The notes: generated by a model from the letters alone, not told the origin. A stretch of 64,000 nucleotides of DNA from Brevibacillus fulvus (GCF_016908525.1 NZ_JAFBEB010000010.1:79600-143599); one strand, 5' to 3'. Shown: positions 18,536 to 28,236, numbered from the stretch's first letter. Numbers and translations are program-made.

Positions 18536-19063
18536 ATGTTGGACATTCAAACGCTGATTTGGCTGTTTCCGATCGTGTTTATAGTGCATGATTTGGAAGA
18601 AATCGTGACGGTGGAAAAATGGATCAAACGGAACCGGGCGAATCTCTATGAAAAGCTGCCGCGAAAATGGGCAGAGAGGATGATTCGGCAGTTTTCCTTG
18701 ACTACCGCACAATTTGCCGTTTCCGTTCTGGTTATCTTTCTTTTGATCAGTTGTTCGGCCCTGATGGCCAGCCAGTATGTCAACCATGCTCCCGTTTCCG
18801 ATATTTATCTTTTCCTCGTTTGTCAGCTTGTGTTTTTTGTGCATGCCTTCGTTCATATCGGGCAGGCGCTTTTTTTCCGTTCGTTTACACCGGGAGTCAT
18901 CACCTCCATCGTCATTATTCTTCCTTATAGTACCGCCCTGTTTCAGGAGTTATTTGCCCGGCAGATGATTACCTGGGAAACGATTGCCATCAGTATTCCT
19001 TTTGCTTTTCTATTCTTTCCTTTTGTTCTGTTCGCGCATTGGCTGGGGAAAAGAGTGGCCTAA
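18536..19063 (+). CDS. HXXEE domain membrane protein
   Basis: A 175-residue integral membrane protein with an HDLEE motif at residues 18-22 inside the first helix and a second conserved-looking HAFVHIGQAL in the middle; these are the hallmarks of the HXXEE family, whose function is unknown but whose motif resembles a metal site. About five membrane spans. ATG 18536 lies close behind GGAGTGGAGG, so the in-frame TTG one codon later is an alternative start. It is the last gene of the rightward run that begins at mobB. Confidence 0.75.
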   Translation: MLDIQTLIWLFPIVFIVHDLEEIVTVEKWIKRNRANLYEKLPRKWAERMIRQFSLTTAQFAVSVLVIFLLISCSALMASQYVNHAPVSDIYLFLVCQLVFFVHAFVHIGQALFFRSFTPGVITSIVIILPYSTALFQELFARQMITWETIAISIPFAFLFFPFVLFAHWLGKRVA

Positions 19064-19138
19064 ACCAAGCAGCAAACGGCCACAAGCGGGCGAGGCAGGT
19101 CGCTTTCCTCCTGACCGTACCGGTCGAGAAAAGCAAGC

Positions 19139-19163
19139 GGCCCCAACAAAAAACGTTGGGGCC
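19139..19163 (-). terminator. Terminator of the XRE-cupin gene
   Basis: A perfect 9-bp stem GGCCCCAAC/GTTGGGGCC with a six-base loop, 12 bases after the regulator stop in the minus direction, followed there by GCTTGCTTTTC. Confidence 0.7.
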
Positions 19164-19174
19164 AAGGCGGTCAG

Positions 19175-19723
19175 TTATAACGTAATGTCAGTACGTTCCT
19201 CGGAATAGTTGGCGATCAGCAGAACGGCCGGTTCTTCGCCGGCATTTTTAATCAGATGCGGAACACAAGCTTTCCAACTGAAAGAGTCGCCTTCTTCCAA
19301 GACGGCGGAGTCTTCCCCTTGCCGAATCAGCACTTTTCCTTTCAAGACATAATGGACCTCTGAACCGGCGTGAACCATCATCTCTTCATTTTCCGGAGCG
19401 CCAACCGGCAATTCAATCATCACCAGCCGCAAACCTGCGTCGTCGATCAAATGCTCGACGCGAATTTGTTCCTTGCCCAAAACCGTTTGCTTACGCTCAT
19501 CCTTCCGCACAATGCGCAGCCGTTCTTCTTCATGCAAGAGCAAATAGGGCAGGGGGACATTGAGAAACTGGGCGATGCTGTCGAGGGTAGCGATCGATGG
19601 CGATGTTTTGTTGTTTTCCACATGACTCATAAAGCCTTTGGATAAACCGGTGCCTTCACACAATTGAGCAATCGTGATCCCTTTTCGTTTGCGAATCGCA
19701 CGAATCGTTGAACCGATCTTCAT
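19175..19723 (-). CDS. XRE-family regulator with C-terminal cupin domain
   Basis: A 182-residue transcription factor. Residues 5-60 form a Cro/CI helix-turn-helix (IRAIRKRKGITIAQLCEGTG, SKGFMSHVENNKTSPSIATL); residues about 105-178 form a cupin ligand-binding barrel (HAGSEVHYVLKGKVLI, LEEGDSFSWKACVPHLIKNA). Proteins of this layout (PuuR, SinR-cupin types) often control amino acid or polyamine genes; the target here is unknown. ATG 19723 follows ACTGGAGTT at a rather long spacing. It is a single gene with its own terminator. Confidence 0.88.
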   Translation of the reverse strand: MKIGSTIRAIRKRKGITIAQLCEGTGLSKGFMSHVENNKTSPSIATLDSIAQFLNVPLPYLLLHEEERLRIVRKDERKQTVLGKEQIRVEHLIDDAGLRLVMIELPVGAPENEEMMVHAGSEVHYVLKGKVLIRQGEDSAVLEEGDSFSWKACVPHLIKNAGEEPAVLLIANYSEERTDITL

Positions 19724-19861
19724 GTTTGCTTAACTCCAGTCTGTTAGTTCTTAGGTCTTGTATCATTCCACTCTAATACTAGCAAAATGCAAGGGCTCCA
19801 TCCAGACAACAAGGCCAGCCAAATCTTTTCAGTCACTGCTGTCACTGGAGCGCTCGGCAAA

Positions 19862-19885
19862 TAGCCCCTTTCGAAAAAGGGGCTA
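19862..19885 (-). terminator. Terminator of plsC
   Basis: TAGCCCCTTT (19862-19871) pairs with AAAGGGGCTA (19876-19885); the hairpin overlaps the plsC stop codon and is followed on the minus strand by TTTGCC. Confidence 0.65.
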
Positions 19886-20452
19886 GTGTCGCATCGAGTG
19901 CTGGAGTTGTTTGATCGCCTCGGCAATCGCTGTGGCGATTTCCGTATAATCCATGCCTTTGGCAAAAGTCATCGGCTTGCCGTAAACAATGCCCGCTTGC
20001 TGCCGCCAGCCTTTCTTCACACCATAAATATAAGTGGGAATGACCGGCGCTTCGCTTTTTCCGACCAAAAAGCCAATTCCTTTTTTGGGATCTTGCATTT
20101 CTTCCGTTTTGGAGCGCGTTCCTTCCAGAAAGATCGCGAAGATTTTTCCTTCCTGCAACAAACGGAGCGATTGTTTGAGCGATTTGACATCCGCTTGTCC
20201 GCGTTTTACCGGAAAGGCGCCAAATTTTGACAACAACCAGGCAAAGATGCGATTGCGAAACAGCTCTTCTTTGGCCATGATGTGCATTTTGCGGGGAACG
20301 TGTGAGCCGACCATGAGCGGATCATAGTTGCTGGTGTGGTTCATTCCTAAGATACAGCTTCCTTCTGGAATGTTCTCCATTCCTTCTATTTTAATGCGGA
20401 AGCGGATGTGCAGCCAAAGGTAGACCGCTGTTCGGCAAAACCAGTAAATCAT
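19883..20452 (-). CDS. plsC: 1-acyl-sn-glycerol-3-phosphate acyltransferase (PlsC family)
   Basis: Adds the second acyl chain to lysophosphatidic acid in phospholipid synthesis. The 189-residue protein has an N-terminal membrane-associated helix, the catalytic NHTSNYDPLM (NHx4D) motif near residue 40, and the substrate-binding FLEGTRSKTEE motif near 110, with the later VIPTYIYG block. Length fits small PlsC proteins. ATG 20452 follows AAAGGAGTTAC. The DUF423 gene lies just upstream on the same strand, so the two may be cotranscribed. Confidence 0.92.
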   Translation of the reverse strand: MIYWFCRTAVYLWLHIRFRIKIEGMENIPEGSCILGMNHTSNYDPLMVGSHVPRKMHIMAKEELFRNRIFAWLLSKFGAFPVKRGQADVKSLKQSLRLLQEGKIFAIFLEGTRSKTEEMQDPKKGIGFLVGKSEAPVIPTYIYGVKKGWRQQAGIVYGKPMTFAKGMDYTEIATAIAEAIKQLQHSMRH

Positions 20453-20487
20453 GCGCGTAACTCCTTTAAATCATTTCGAATTTCTGA

Positions 20488-20865
20488 TCAAGCGACGCTT
20501 TTCCAGCCGTGAATGGCCAGCATGATCCAGCCAAGCAGGAAGAGTACGCCGCCGATCGGCGTAATGGCTCCGAGAACGCGAACGTTGCTGAGTGCCAAGG
20601 CATACAAACTGCCGGAGAAAAAGATGATGCCGGCAAAGAAACTCCAGCCCGCCCAGACGAGATACGTGGAGTCTGGATACCATTTGCTTAAAATGGCCAC
20701 AAGGATGAGAGCGATCGCATGAATCATTTCGTATTGGACACCCGTTTGAAAGACGCCCAACAAGTAATCGGACAAACGCGATTTCAAACCATGGGCGGCG
20801 AACGCACCGAGCGCTACGGCAAGAAATCCGTTCAGGCTGCCCAACAGCAAAAAGGTTTTCACCAT
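20488..20865 (-). CDS. DUF423 family membrane protein (YwdK-like)
   Basis: A 125-residue protein with four hydrophobic segments. The N-terminal GSLNGFLAVALGAFAAHGLK and the later GITPIGGVLFLLGWIMLA-like segment (GAITPIGGVLFLLGW) are diagnostic of DUF423; function unknown. ATG 20865 has AAAGGAGATTTAC upstream; the longer frame to 20886 does not. The gap to plsC is 35 bases. Confidence 0.88.
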   Translation of the reverse strand: MVKTFLLLGSLNGFLAVALGAFAAHGLKSRLSDYLLGVFQTGVQYEMIHAIALILVAILSKWYPDSTYLVWAGWSFFAGIIFFSGSLYALALSNVRVLGAITPIGGVLFLLGWIMLAIHGWKSVA

Positions 20866-21048
20866 GTAAATCTCCTTTACTTGCAATAATTTTATCTGCT
20901 TTCATTTTACATGAAACGGCTGGAAAATGCCTAATTGAATTTGGACAAATTCGTGGACTCCGTCGGGCGCTTTGCGTGATTTCCTTAGCTTCTTTTTGCT
21001 TGAATCAACATATATATGAATCAAGCTGCAAGCAAGGAGCTGAGAACA

Positions 21049-22470
21049 ATGAAAAATGACGAGAAGCTCGAACTGGAGCGGGCGATCGATGAGATTACGG
21101 AAATCGCCAAAGGTTTTGGACTCGATTTTTATCCGATGCGTTATGAAATTTGTCCCGCGGATATAATTTATACGTTTGGTGCCTATGGGATGCCGACAAG
21201 GTTCTCGCACTGGAGTTTCGGCAAGACCTTTTACCGCATGAAATTGCAGTACGATTTGAACCTGAGCAAAATTTACGAGCTGGTGATCAATTCCAATCCG
21301 TGTTATGCCTTTTTGCTCGATGGCAACAGTCTGATTCAAAACAAGCTGATTGTCGCCCACGTCCTGGCACACTGCGACTTTTTCAAAAACAATGTGCGCT
21401 TCTCCAATACCAATCGCGACATGGTGGAGAGCATGGCTGCCAGTTCGGAACGTATCCGCCAATATGAAATCAAGTACGGCAAGGAGGAAGTGGAAAAATT
21501 TCTCGATGCTTGTCTGGCGATCCAGGAGCATATCGATCCCGGACTGTTGCAGCCCAAGCTTCGCTGGAAAAAAGAGCAGGAGGAGCCGGAACAGGCAACG
21601 GTGAAGGCAGAACGGCGGACACCGTATGATGATCTGTGGAATCTCGATCAAAAAGAGGAAGCGGAGCCGCAGCCCAAAAAGACAAAACGTTTCCCGCCGC
21701 AACCGGAAAAAGATTTGCTCCTGTTTATTCAGGAATACAGCTCCATTCTGGAAGAATGGCAACGCGACATTTTAACGATCATGCGCGATGAAATGCTTTA
21801 TTTTTGGCCGCAGCTGGAAACGAAAATCATGAATGAAGGCTGGGCCAGCTACTGGCATTGCCGGATTTTGCGCGAACTGGATCTAAGCGAAGAAGAAACG
21901 ATCGAATTTGCCAAACTTCATTCGTCGGTCATTCAACCGTCAACGACCAGCATCAATCCATACCATTTGGGACTAAAGATCTTTGAAGATATTGAAAAAA
22001 GATATGATCATCCGACAGCAGAGGAGCAAGAGCGATTTGGCCGCAAACCAGGGCAAGGAAGAAACAAAATTTTTGAGGTTCGGGAAATGGAATCCGATAT
22101 TAGCTTTATCCGCAATTACTTGACCAAGGAACTGGTCACCGATCTGGACCTTTATTTGTTTGCCAAGCAGGGGAACGATTGGGTTGTCGAAGAAAAAGCA
22201 TGGGAGCAGGTGCGGGATGGTCTGGCCAACAGCCGGGTTAATGGCGGATTTCCTTATCTGATGGTACAGGATGGCGATTATTTAAGGGTGGGCGAGCTCT
22301 ATCTCAAGCACAGCTATGAAGGATTGGAATTGGATTTGAAATACCTGGAGAAAACAATCCCTTACATTTACCAGCTTTGGGGCAAAAATGTCCATTTGGA
22401 GACGATCGTTGAAGAACGTCCCGTTGTCTTTACGTATGACGGGAAGAAAGTACACAAGCGGTTTTTGTGA
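21049..22470 (+). CDS. spoVR: Stage V sporulation protein R (SpoVR)
   Basis: A 473-residue soluble protein, the size of Bacillus SpoVR (468), which is needed for normal spore cortex formation. The conserved N-terminal block [34 protein letters not shown] is recognisable by YEICPAD and GMPTRFSHW, followed by [12 protein letters not shown], and by [14 protein letters not shown] near the middle. ATG 21049 follows AAGGAG; the ATG 11 codons upstream lacks a site. In Bacillus it is transcribed by sigma-E; I could not identify a convincing sigma-E promoter in the 180-base gap to the divergent DUF423 gene. Confidence 0.95.
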   Translation: MKNDEKLELERAIDEITEIAKGFGLDFYPMRYEICPADIIYTFGAYGMPTRFSHWSFGKTFYRMKLQYDLNLSKIYELVINSNPCYAFLLDGNSLIQNKLIVAHVLAHCDFFKNNVRFSNTNRDMVESMAASSERIRQYEIKYGKEEVEKFLDACLAIQEHIDPGLLQPKLRWKKEQEEPEQATVKAERRTPYDDLWNLDQKEEAEPQPKKTKRFPPQPEKDLLLFIQEYSSILEEWQRDILTIMRDEMLYFWPQLETKIMNEGWASYWHCRILRELDLSEEETIEFAKLHSSVIQPSTTSINPYHLGLKIFEDIEKRYDHPTAEEQERFGRKPGQGRNKIFEVREMESDISFIRNYLTKELVTDLDLYLFAKQGNDWVVEEKAWEQVRDGLANSRVNGGFPYLMVQDGDYLRVGELYLKHSYEGLELDLKYLEKTIPYIYQLWGKNVHLETIVEERPVVFTYDGKKVHKRFL

Positions 22471-22484
22471 AAGGTGAAGAAGAA

Positions 22485-22516
22485 CCTTGAGAGAGCGCCA
22501 CAAGCGCTCCTCAAGG
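22485..22516. terminator. Hairpin between convergent spoVR and GMC gene
   Basis: CCTTGAG and inner GAGCGC (22485-22498) pair with GCGCTC and CTCAAGG (22504-22516). There is no long U-tract on the plus side; on the minus strand TTCTTCTTC follows, so it suits the GMC gene better. Confidence 0.55.
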
Positions 22517-22539
22517 CTCCGGTTATGCGGATGGATGGT

Positions 22540-24261
22540 TTACACCAAAGAACCGCCTTTTTGCAAATATTTGAGAATCCCTTCTGCGGCGAGGTAGGAC
22601 AATGCGCCTACGGTACCGGTCGGGTTGTAACCGCTGTTGTGCGTAAACGAAGAAGCGCCAACGACAAACACGTTTTCCGCATCCCACATTTGACTGTAAC
22701 GGTTTACGGCCGAAATGCTTGGATCTGTTCCCATTACGACACCGCCTGTATTGTGTGTCGATTGGTATGGAGTGATGTCATATGGTCCCAATTCACCGGA
22801 AACTTGCATTTTCGATGGACCCATTTCTTTCAGGACTTCGCCGGCTTTTTCAGCGAGGAATTTGGTCAATTCTCTGTCCTGATCCTCGAAATCGTAAGTA
22901 ATGCGCAGCAATGGCATGCCATATGCGTCTTTATACACAGGGTCAAGATCAAGGAAATGGTGTTTGTAAGGCAGGTTTGCCCCTTGCGTACTTACCGTAA
23001 TAACCGAGTTGGCATATTTGATGGAAGTGCTCTTGAATTCTTTCCCCCACGATTTGGTGCCTTTTGGAACCGAGTTGCTGGCAATTGGACGAGCGCCGGT
23101 TTGCGCGACGCGAATACCGCCGCCATGCAGGAAGTTCAAATCGCTATGGTCGAAGTTGTCGCCGTTGAAGTCGTCAAAGATCGTACCGAGAGCTCCGGCA
23201 CCCATAAACGTGTTGAATTCTTTGTCATCGTAGAAGCCGATTGCTTTACCCGCTTGCACTTGATAGGCATAGTTGCGGCCAATTACCCCGGTTCCCGCAA
23301 CCGGATCGTACGGTTTGCCCAGCTTGGAGTTGAGCAAAATGCGCACGTTGTTAAATACATAGCTGGCGAGAATGACGACATCTGCAGGTTGCTCAAATTC
23401 CTCTCCGGTCAAAGTGTTTACATAAACAACGCCGGAAGCTTTTTTGCCATCATGAATGATCCGGGTCACATTGGAGTAGGTGCGAACTTCCAGATTACCG
23501 GTATTTTGCGCAACCGGAATAACGGTAACGACTGGATCGGCTTTTGCGCCGTATTCGCAACCAAAACGTTCGCAGAAAGCGCAATACTGACAAGCAGCGC
23601 GTTCGATGCCGTCCGGGTTTTTGTAAATGTCGGTCAAGTTGGCAGAAGGAATGGTGTAAGGATGGTATCCCAGTTTTTTGGCAGCCTCTTCAAACATTTT
23701 CATGATCGGCGTCTTTTTCATCGGGGGCAGCGGGAATGGGTTGGAACGTTTCCCAACCATCGGATTTTGCTCCTGATCGCCAGCGATCCCTGCCATTTTT
23801 TCAAACTTGTCAAAGTAGGGCTCCAATTCATCGTAGGTAATGCCCCAGTCTTGCAGCGTCATGCCTTCCGGAATCTTTTTGGCGCCGTACCGTTCGATCG
23901 TTTTGGACTTGATTTCAAAGTCATACGGCAAGAAACGGTAGGTTTGTCCATTCCAGTGAGAACCAGATCCGCCCAGTCCGTCACCCAGCAGGAACGAACC
24001 GTATGTACGCATTGGCAAAGAGCGCTCTTTCGTATTATGCCGGAACGTGATCGTTTCTTTGGACAGGTCTTGCATCATTTCGTTGCGTTGCGCATAACGC
24101 AATTCATCGTGAGCCATATAGTAATCGGCCGTGCTTCTGCCTTTACCGCGTTCCAGCCCGACTACCTTGATGCCCGCCTTGGTCAGTTCAGCAGCGATGA
24201 TTCCCCCGGACCAGCCCATACCGGCGATCACGACAGGAACTTTAGGTAACTTGGTTGCCAT
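22540..24261 (-). CDS. GMC-family FAD dehydrogenase, gluconate 2-dehydrogenase large-subunit type
   Basis: A 573-residue flavoprotein that would oxidise a sugar, polyol or sugar acid. The FAD-binding GMGWSGGIIAAELTKAG is near the N-terminus; LGGSGSHWNGQ and the C-terminal HNTGGVVMGTD and HNSGYNPTGTVGAL carry the GMC catalytic His region. Cys224, Cys227, Cys230 and Cys235 (C-x2-C-x2-C-x4-C) form a cluster resembling the Fe-S ligands reported for FAD-dependent glucose/fructose dehydrogenase large subunits. No own signal peptide is seen; export would be with the Tat-bearing small subunit encoded 23 bases upstream. ATG 24261 follows AAAGGGCTG. No cytochrome c third subunit is encoded nearby. Confidence 0.9.
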   Translation of the reverse strand: MATKLPKVPVVIAGMGWSGGIIAAELTKAGIKVVGLERGKGRSTADYYMAHDELRYAQRNEMMQDLSKETITFRHNTKERSLPMRTYGSFLLGDGLGGSGSHWNGQTYRFLPYDFEIKSKTIERYGAKKIPEGMTLQDWGITYDELEPYFDKFEKMAGIAGDQEQNPMVGKRSNPFPLPPMKKTPIMKMFEEAAKKLGYHPYTIPSANLTDIYKNPDGIERAACQYCAFCERFGCEYGAKADPVVTVIPVAQNTGNLEVRTYSNVTRIIHDGKKASGVVYVNTLTGEEFEQPADVVILASYVFNNVRILLNSKLGKPYDPVAGTGVIGRNYAYQVQAGKAIGFYDDKEFNTFMGAGALGTIFDDFNGDNFDHSDLNFLHGGGIRVAQTGARPIASNSVPKGTKSWGKEFKSTSIKYANSVITVSTQGANLPYKHHFLDLDPVYKDAYGMPLLRITYDFEDQDRELTKFLAEKAGEVLKEMGPSKMQVSGELGPYDITPYQSTHNTGGVVMGTDPSISAVNRYSQMWDAENVFVVGASSFTHNSGYNPTGTVGALSYLAAEGILKYLQKGGSLV

Positions 24262-24284
24262 CTATTTATTCAGCCCTTTCTTGA

Positions 24285-25040
24285 TTAATGACCCATGTGG
24301 TCGTGCAAACTTTTGGGTTCGATCGTCATAAACTCTTCTTTTTCGATGTCTTTTGCATAACCCATTTGATTGCCAGGATATTTTCGCATTTTCCAACCTT
24401 GCATATCTTTGTTGCCGCCATACATCGGGTCCGCGTATACGCCTTCAAGTGTCAGGCTGCGCAGCATTTTGAAAAATTCTTTCGTTGTCGTTCCGGTAAG
24501 CTGAAACTCCTTGCCTTCCTCAAAAACGGTCAAAACTTCTTCATGTTCGGCTTCAGACAATTCTGCGAATTTTTTGTTGTACTTCTGTTGACTGTAGGTG
24601 TTCAGTCCTTGCAAACCGATAGTAAAGATTTCCGCACGGCGAAGAGGCGATTGCATGCCTTGTGTCGCGGATCCTTTGTAGAACGGACCTTGCATGTAGT
24701 CTTTCGCATTGATTCCCCATGGGCTGGCCAACTGGTGATCGATGTAATAGGCGACACCCAACTCTTTTGCGCCAGGTCCGTGCTCATCCTGCGGAAAGAT
24801 GCATTCAACGGCAGCTTCCGTAGTTTGGAACTGCTCTTGATTGAAAAACATCAGAGCTTTGTTGTAATCGACCGGTTTTTCAACAACTTTTTCCGCTTCT
24901 TTCGTTGTTGCTTCTTTCTGACCAGTCAAGGAACCGCCGATGACTCCGCCGACGATGAGACCACCCAGTGCAAACCCAGAGTTTTTCAAAAAGTTGCGTC
25001 GGGAATTGTCTACTGGTTGCTTACTATCTTTTTCCGGCAA
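24285..25040 (-). CDS. Gluconate 2-dehydrogenase subunit 3 family protein, Tat-exported
   Basis: A 251-residue small subunit and export escort of the GMC dehydrogenase. The N-terminus has a twin-arginine signal SRRNFLKNSGFALGG (Arg14-Arg15) followed by a hydrophobic stretch. The mature part contains ECIFPQDEHGPGAKELGVAYYID and PMYGGNKDMQGWKMRKYPG, typical of subunit 3 proteins. TTG 25040 is chosen because AGGGGGAAG lies just upstream and the Tat signal then sits at the expected distance; the longer frame to 25097 has no ribosome binding site. It is the first gene of a two-gene operon with the GMC flavoprotein. Confidence 0.88.
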   Translation of the reverse strand: MPEKDSKQPVDNSRRNFLKNSGFALGGLIVGGVIGGSLTGQKEATTKEAEKVVEKPVDYNKALMFFNQEQFQTTEAAVECIFPQDEHGPGAKELGVAYYIDHQLASPWGINAKDYMQGPFYKGSATQGMQSPLRRAEIFTIGLQGLNTYSQQKYNKKFAELSEAEHEEVLTVFEEGKEFQLTGTTTKEFFKMLRSLTLEGVYADPMYGGNKDMQGWKMRKYPGNQMGYAKDIEKEEFMTIEPKSLHDHMGH

Positions 25041-25219
25041 AATACTTCCCCCTAACAGTGAATGAGATTTTTGTCGAAATTTATTATATATTAGCAATTA
25101 CGCATACGACAAGGTTAAATTAATAAAATAAAATTTTAATCATATGTTAAAATTATGGAAAAGTGGTGATAATACACTGAATAACGATGTCGTATTATGT
25201 AAAAAAATGTTTTTGATTG

Positions 25220-25248
25220 TTGACTAGTTATAGCAAGTAGTGTTTAAT
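25220..25248 (+). promoter_or_regulatory. Sigma-A promoter of the riboswitch-controlled chemoreceptor
   Basis: TTGACT (25220-25225), 17-base spacer, TTTAAT (25243-25248). Initiation near 25255 would include the whole aptamer. A TTGACA at 25250-25255 is also present but its -10 would fall inside the aptamer. Confidence 0.55.
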
Positions 25249-25274
25249 TTTGACAGATCCTTTTTTACTAATAC

Positions 25275-25411
25275 GATAATGGCAAACTCTGCCGAAAGGG
25301 GAGGACGCAAAGCCACGGGTCTAATGGATGGCAACATCCGATGATCGCCGGGCTGCCGAAGTGAGGAAGAGGGTTCAGCTGATCTCACTTTCCAAAAGTG
25401 GGTTTTTTTTT
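25275..25411 (+). promoter_or_regulatory. Cyclic di-GMP-I (GEMM) riboswitch with terminator
   Basis: The aptamer (about 25275-25360) has the GEMM core: GGCAAA, a CGAAAG tetraloop, GGACGCAAAGCCACGGGTCT, then GATCGCCGGGCTGCCG. The expression platform follows: GTGAG (25361-25365) can pair with CTCAC (25384-25388), competing with the terminator CTCACTTT/AAAGTGGG and its T-run to 25411. This mutually exclusive arrangement allows c-di-GMP to set read-through into the chemoreceptor gene at 25469. Whether the ligand turns expression on or off cannot be decided by eye. Confidence 0.92.
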
Positions 25412-25468
25412 ACCCAAAACCGGGAATGAGAGTACCAAGCTCGAAAAAACGAAGAAGAAGGAGAAGAA

Positions 25469-27490
25469 ATGAAAACGAAATTTAGTTTCAAAAAGTTCAA
25501 TACGACTTCGTTGCGCTTCAAGCTAGCCGTAATATTACTGCTTGTCGCCTTGTTGCCGATGCTCTGTACTACTATTTTTTATTCGGCATATTTTGACAAC
25601 ATGATGACCCAGGAGATTCAGGAAAAAGAGAACAACCTGGCGGAAGCGAATGCCACGACAGTTGACTATTTTGTCAACAAAAAAATTGAACTGACGCAGG
25701 AAATTATCAAACAGCATCCCGAATTCCGCAACGGTGATGTCGAACAAATCAAGAAGACGATGAAAGCGTTTGCGGAAGTGGACAGCGAGGTTGAATATTT
25801 TGCTTATATTAACAAAGACGGCATCAGTGTGAATGCTGAAGGTGTCCTGACCAATGTCACCGACCGGGATTATTTTATTCAATCCCGCGATACGAAAAAG
25901 CCATTTATCAGCGACTTGCTGATCAACAAGAAAAATGGCAAACATATTATCGTCGCCGCGGTTCCCATCCTGGATGAAAACCAAAACTACATCGGTGGAG
26001 TAAACTGTGTGCTCAATCCGGATATTTTGTCGCAGCTGACCAAGGGTATCAAAGTTGGACAAACCGGTTATGGTTATTTGATTTCTGCCAACGGTATGAT
26101 ATTGACACACCCTGAACCAGATCGGATCGGAAAAACGCTGGATGAAGCCTTTACCCCCGAACTGGCCAAAGTGTTTAAAGATAATGTAATTGCCAAAGAA
26201 AGCGGTACATTTACCTTCACCGCGCTCGATGGCTCCGAAAAAATCGGTTCGTTTAAAACCATTCCCAATCTCGGCTGGAGACTGGTGATTGTCGTTCCGG
26301 CTGAAGAAGTATTCGAACAGTTGACCACATCCATGCAGTTGGCGATCACCTTGATTGTCGTCGTGGCGATTTTGGCGATCATTATGGCTATCTTCGTGGC
26401 ACGCCGGGCGATCAAACCGATCCTCCAAGTATCCGGTGCGATCAAGACACTGGCAAATGGTGATTTGACTCCGCGGCTGCAAATCAATTCCAAGGATGAA
26501 ATCGGTCAGCTCTCGCACGATTTGAATGCCACTCTCGATTCGTTAAGCGCGATTATTGAACAAGCTCGCCAAGTGTCGGAGCAAGTGGCGGCATCTTCCG
26601 AACAGTTGACAGCGACTTCGGCTGAATCGGTTCAGGCGTCAAATCAAATCTCCCGTTCGATTCAAGAAATTGTGGGCGGAACGGAAAATCAATTGCAGGC
26701 TTCCGAGCAAACATCACGCGTTATGGACGAGATGGCAATCGGTATTCAAAGAGTGGCCGAATCTTCTTCGTCGGTTTCGGAAGCATGCCTCTCTTCGATG
26801 GATGAGGTGCAGCTGGGCAATCAGCGAATTGCCGATGCAATCTCGCAAATGAAGAAAATCAAGAATTCTGTCGGCTCGTCTGCGAAAGATGTCCAGATGC
26901 TGGAGGAATATTCGCAAAAAATTGGTCAGATCGTTTCCGTTATTACGGAAATTTCCAATCAGACGCAATTGCTCTCGCTCAATGCCTCGATTGAAGCGGC
27001 GCGGGCAGGTGAACACGGCAAAGGCTTCGCTGTTGTCGGGAATGAAGTGAAGAAATTGGCCGAGGAGTCAAAAAACTCTGCCGCCAACATTACCGAATTG
27101 ATCACCGAAATCCAGGGGATGATCGTAAAAGCGGTAACAGCGATGAATGAAGGAGTCGTGGATGTAGAGAAAGGCGCAGAACTGCTGGATGATACCGGCA
27201 AGGTCTTCCATACTATCTCCAACACGTTCCAGCAAATTACCGAGCAAATTCAGGAAGTATCTGCCGCATCCCAGCAAATGTCGGCGAGCACAGAAGAAGT
27301 TTCCGCAACCATGACCGATATCGTCAATGTGTCGCAAGCGGCATATGACCGTTCGCAAGGAATTTTGACTGGGGCCCAGCAACAGTTGGCGGCGATGGAG
27401 GAAATCTCCAGCTCGACAAACAATTTGAGCAAACTGGCGCAGGAACTGCAGGAAGAGTTGGCCAAGTTCAAGATAGCCAACCGCTCTTAA
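25469..27490 (+). CDS. Methyl-accepting chemotaxis protein, double-Cache type
   Basis: A 673-residue chemoreceptor under a c-di-GMP riboswitch. A first helix (about 18-38) leads to a dCache_1 sensor domain (about 45-290; [45 protein letters not shown]), which in this family often binds amino acids. A second helix (about 293-316), HAMP domain and the signalling hairpin follow ([46 protein letters not shown]). ATG 25469 follows AAGAAGGAG. It is monocistronic with a strong terminator. Control by c-di-GMP ties receptor content to the motile-sessile decision. Confidence 0.95.
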   Translation: MKTKFSFKKFNTTSLRFKLAVILLLVALLPMLCTTIFYSAYFDNMMTQEIQEKENNLAEANATTVDYFVNKKIELTQEIIKQHPEFRNGDVEQIKKTMKAFAEVDSEVEYFAYINKDGISVNAEGVLTNVTDRDYFIQSRDTKKPFISDLLINKKNGKHIIVAAVPILDENQNYIGGVNCVLNPDILSQLTKGIKVGQTGYGYLISANGMILTHPEPDRIGKTLDEAFTPELAKVFKDNVIAKESGTFTFTALDGSEKIGSFKTIPNLGWRLVIVVPAEEVFEQLTTSMQLAITLIVVVAILAIIMAIFVARRAIKPILQVSGAIKTLANGDLTPRLQINSKDEIGQLSHDLNATLDSLSAIIEQARQVSEQVAASSEQLTATSAESVQASNQISRSIQEIVGGTENQLQASEQTSRVMDEMAIGIQRVAESSSSVSEACLSSMDEVQLGNQRIADAISQMKKIKNSVGSSAKDVQMLEEYSQKIGQIVSVITEISNQTQLLSLNASIEAARAGEHGKGFAVVGNEVKKLAEESKNSAANITELITEIQGMIVKAVTAMNEGVVDVEKGAELLDDTGKVFHTISNTFQQITEQIQEVSAASQQMSASTEEVSATMTDIVNVSQAAYDRSQGILTGAQQQLAAMEEISSSTNNLSKLAQELQEELAKFKIANRS

Positions 27491-27512
27491 CCATCGCAAA
27501 TATCGTTTTTGG

Positions 27513-27546
27513 GGCTGTCGAGCAACGTCTCGGCAGTCTTTTTTTT
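27513..27546 (+). terminator. Terminator after dCache chemoreceptor
   Basis: GGCTGTCGAG (27513-27522) pairs with CTCGGCAGTC (27529-27538), then an eight-base T-run. Confidence 0.88.
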
Positions 27547-27701
27547 GCTCAGACGAGTTTTATCTATATATAAATAGAAAGCAGTTGGCAGACAAAGCTG
27601 GTTGTGATTTTTTGGCGTTTCCGTTTAGAAATCGAAGCTTCCAAGAAAACTAAGGAAGAAGGTGCGAGTCCAAAATTCGTAATAAAGGAGTAGGTTCTGC
27701 A

Positions 27702-28148
27702 ATGAAGGCAACAAACGCACAGATGGAAGAGGTATTGAACAAACAGATTGCCAATTGGAGCGTGCTGTTTGTCAAATTGCACAATTACCATTGGTACGTC
27801 AAAGGCAATCAGTTTTTTACGTTGCATGCCAAGTTTGAGGAATTGTACAACGAAGCCTCCGGGCACATCGATGAATTGGCGGAACGGTTGTTGGCCATTC
27901 ATGGCCGGCCGCTTGCGACGATGAGCGACTACCTGAAGTTCTCGACGATCAAGGAAGCGACCGGTACGGAAACAGCCGATCAGATGGTGCGGACGATTGT
28001 CTCCGATTTTTCGGCAATGATCGAGGAATTGAAAAAGGGCATGGATACAGCCGCTTCTCTCCATGATGAAACAACAGCGGACATGCTGCTGTCGATTCAT
28101 ACTTCGCTGGAAAAGCATGTATGGATGTTGCAGTCGTTTCTTGGCTGA
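27702..28148 (+). CDS. Dps/MrgA-type ferritin-like DNA-protection protein
   Basis: A 148-residue protein that would assemble into a 12-subunit iron-storage shell and protect DNA from peroxide. The ferroxidase site motif is clear: [27 protein letters not shown] (His and Asp/Glu ligands), followed by [23 protein letters not shown] 27702 follows AAAGGAG at a long spacing. A weak promoter (TTGCTC at 27545, TATATA near 27567) lies just behind the previous terminator. No PerR box is obvious. Single gene with terminator. Confidence 0.92.
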   Translation: MKATNAQMEEVLNKQIANWSVLFVKLHNYHWYVKGNQFFTLHAKFEELYNEASGHIDELAERLLAIHGRPLATMSDYLKFSTIKEATGTETADQMVRTIVSDFSAMIEELKKGMDTAASLHDETTADMLLSIHTSLEKHVWMLQSFLG

Positions 28149-28159
28149 TCTCCGCAACG

Positions 28160-28198
28160 ATCTCCCCTGCCTTCGTTCGTATATGGGGAGATTTTTTA
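28160..28198 (+). terminator. Terminator after dps
   Basis: ATCTCCCC (28160-28167) pairs with GGGGAGAT (28185-28192), followed by TTTTTT. Confidence 0.85.
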
Positions 28199-28207
28199 TA
28201 AGCCTCG

Positions 28208-28236
28208 TTGACAGGAGTCAGAATCAGGTGTACTAT
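28208..28236 (+). promoter_or_regulatory. Sigma-A promoter of dioxygenase/hydrolase pair
   Basis: TTGACA (28208-28213), 17-base spacer, TACTAT (28231-28236): a near-consensus promoter. Just downstream, AATTT-N9-AAATT (about 28243-28261) is a weak dyad that could bind an MhqR/YodB-like repressor; this is tentative. Confidence 0.75.

Noticed and set aside
22474..24249. 591-codon open frame on the plus strand
   Set aside because: Exact antisense shadow of the GMC dehydrogenase; no ribosome binding site and no recognisable domain.
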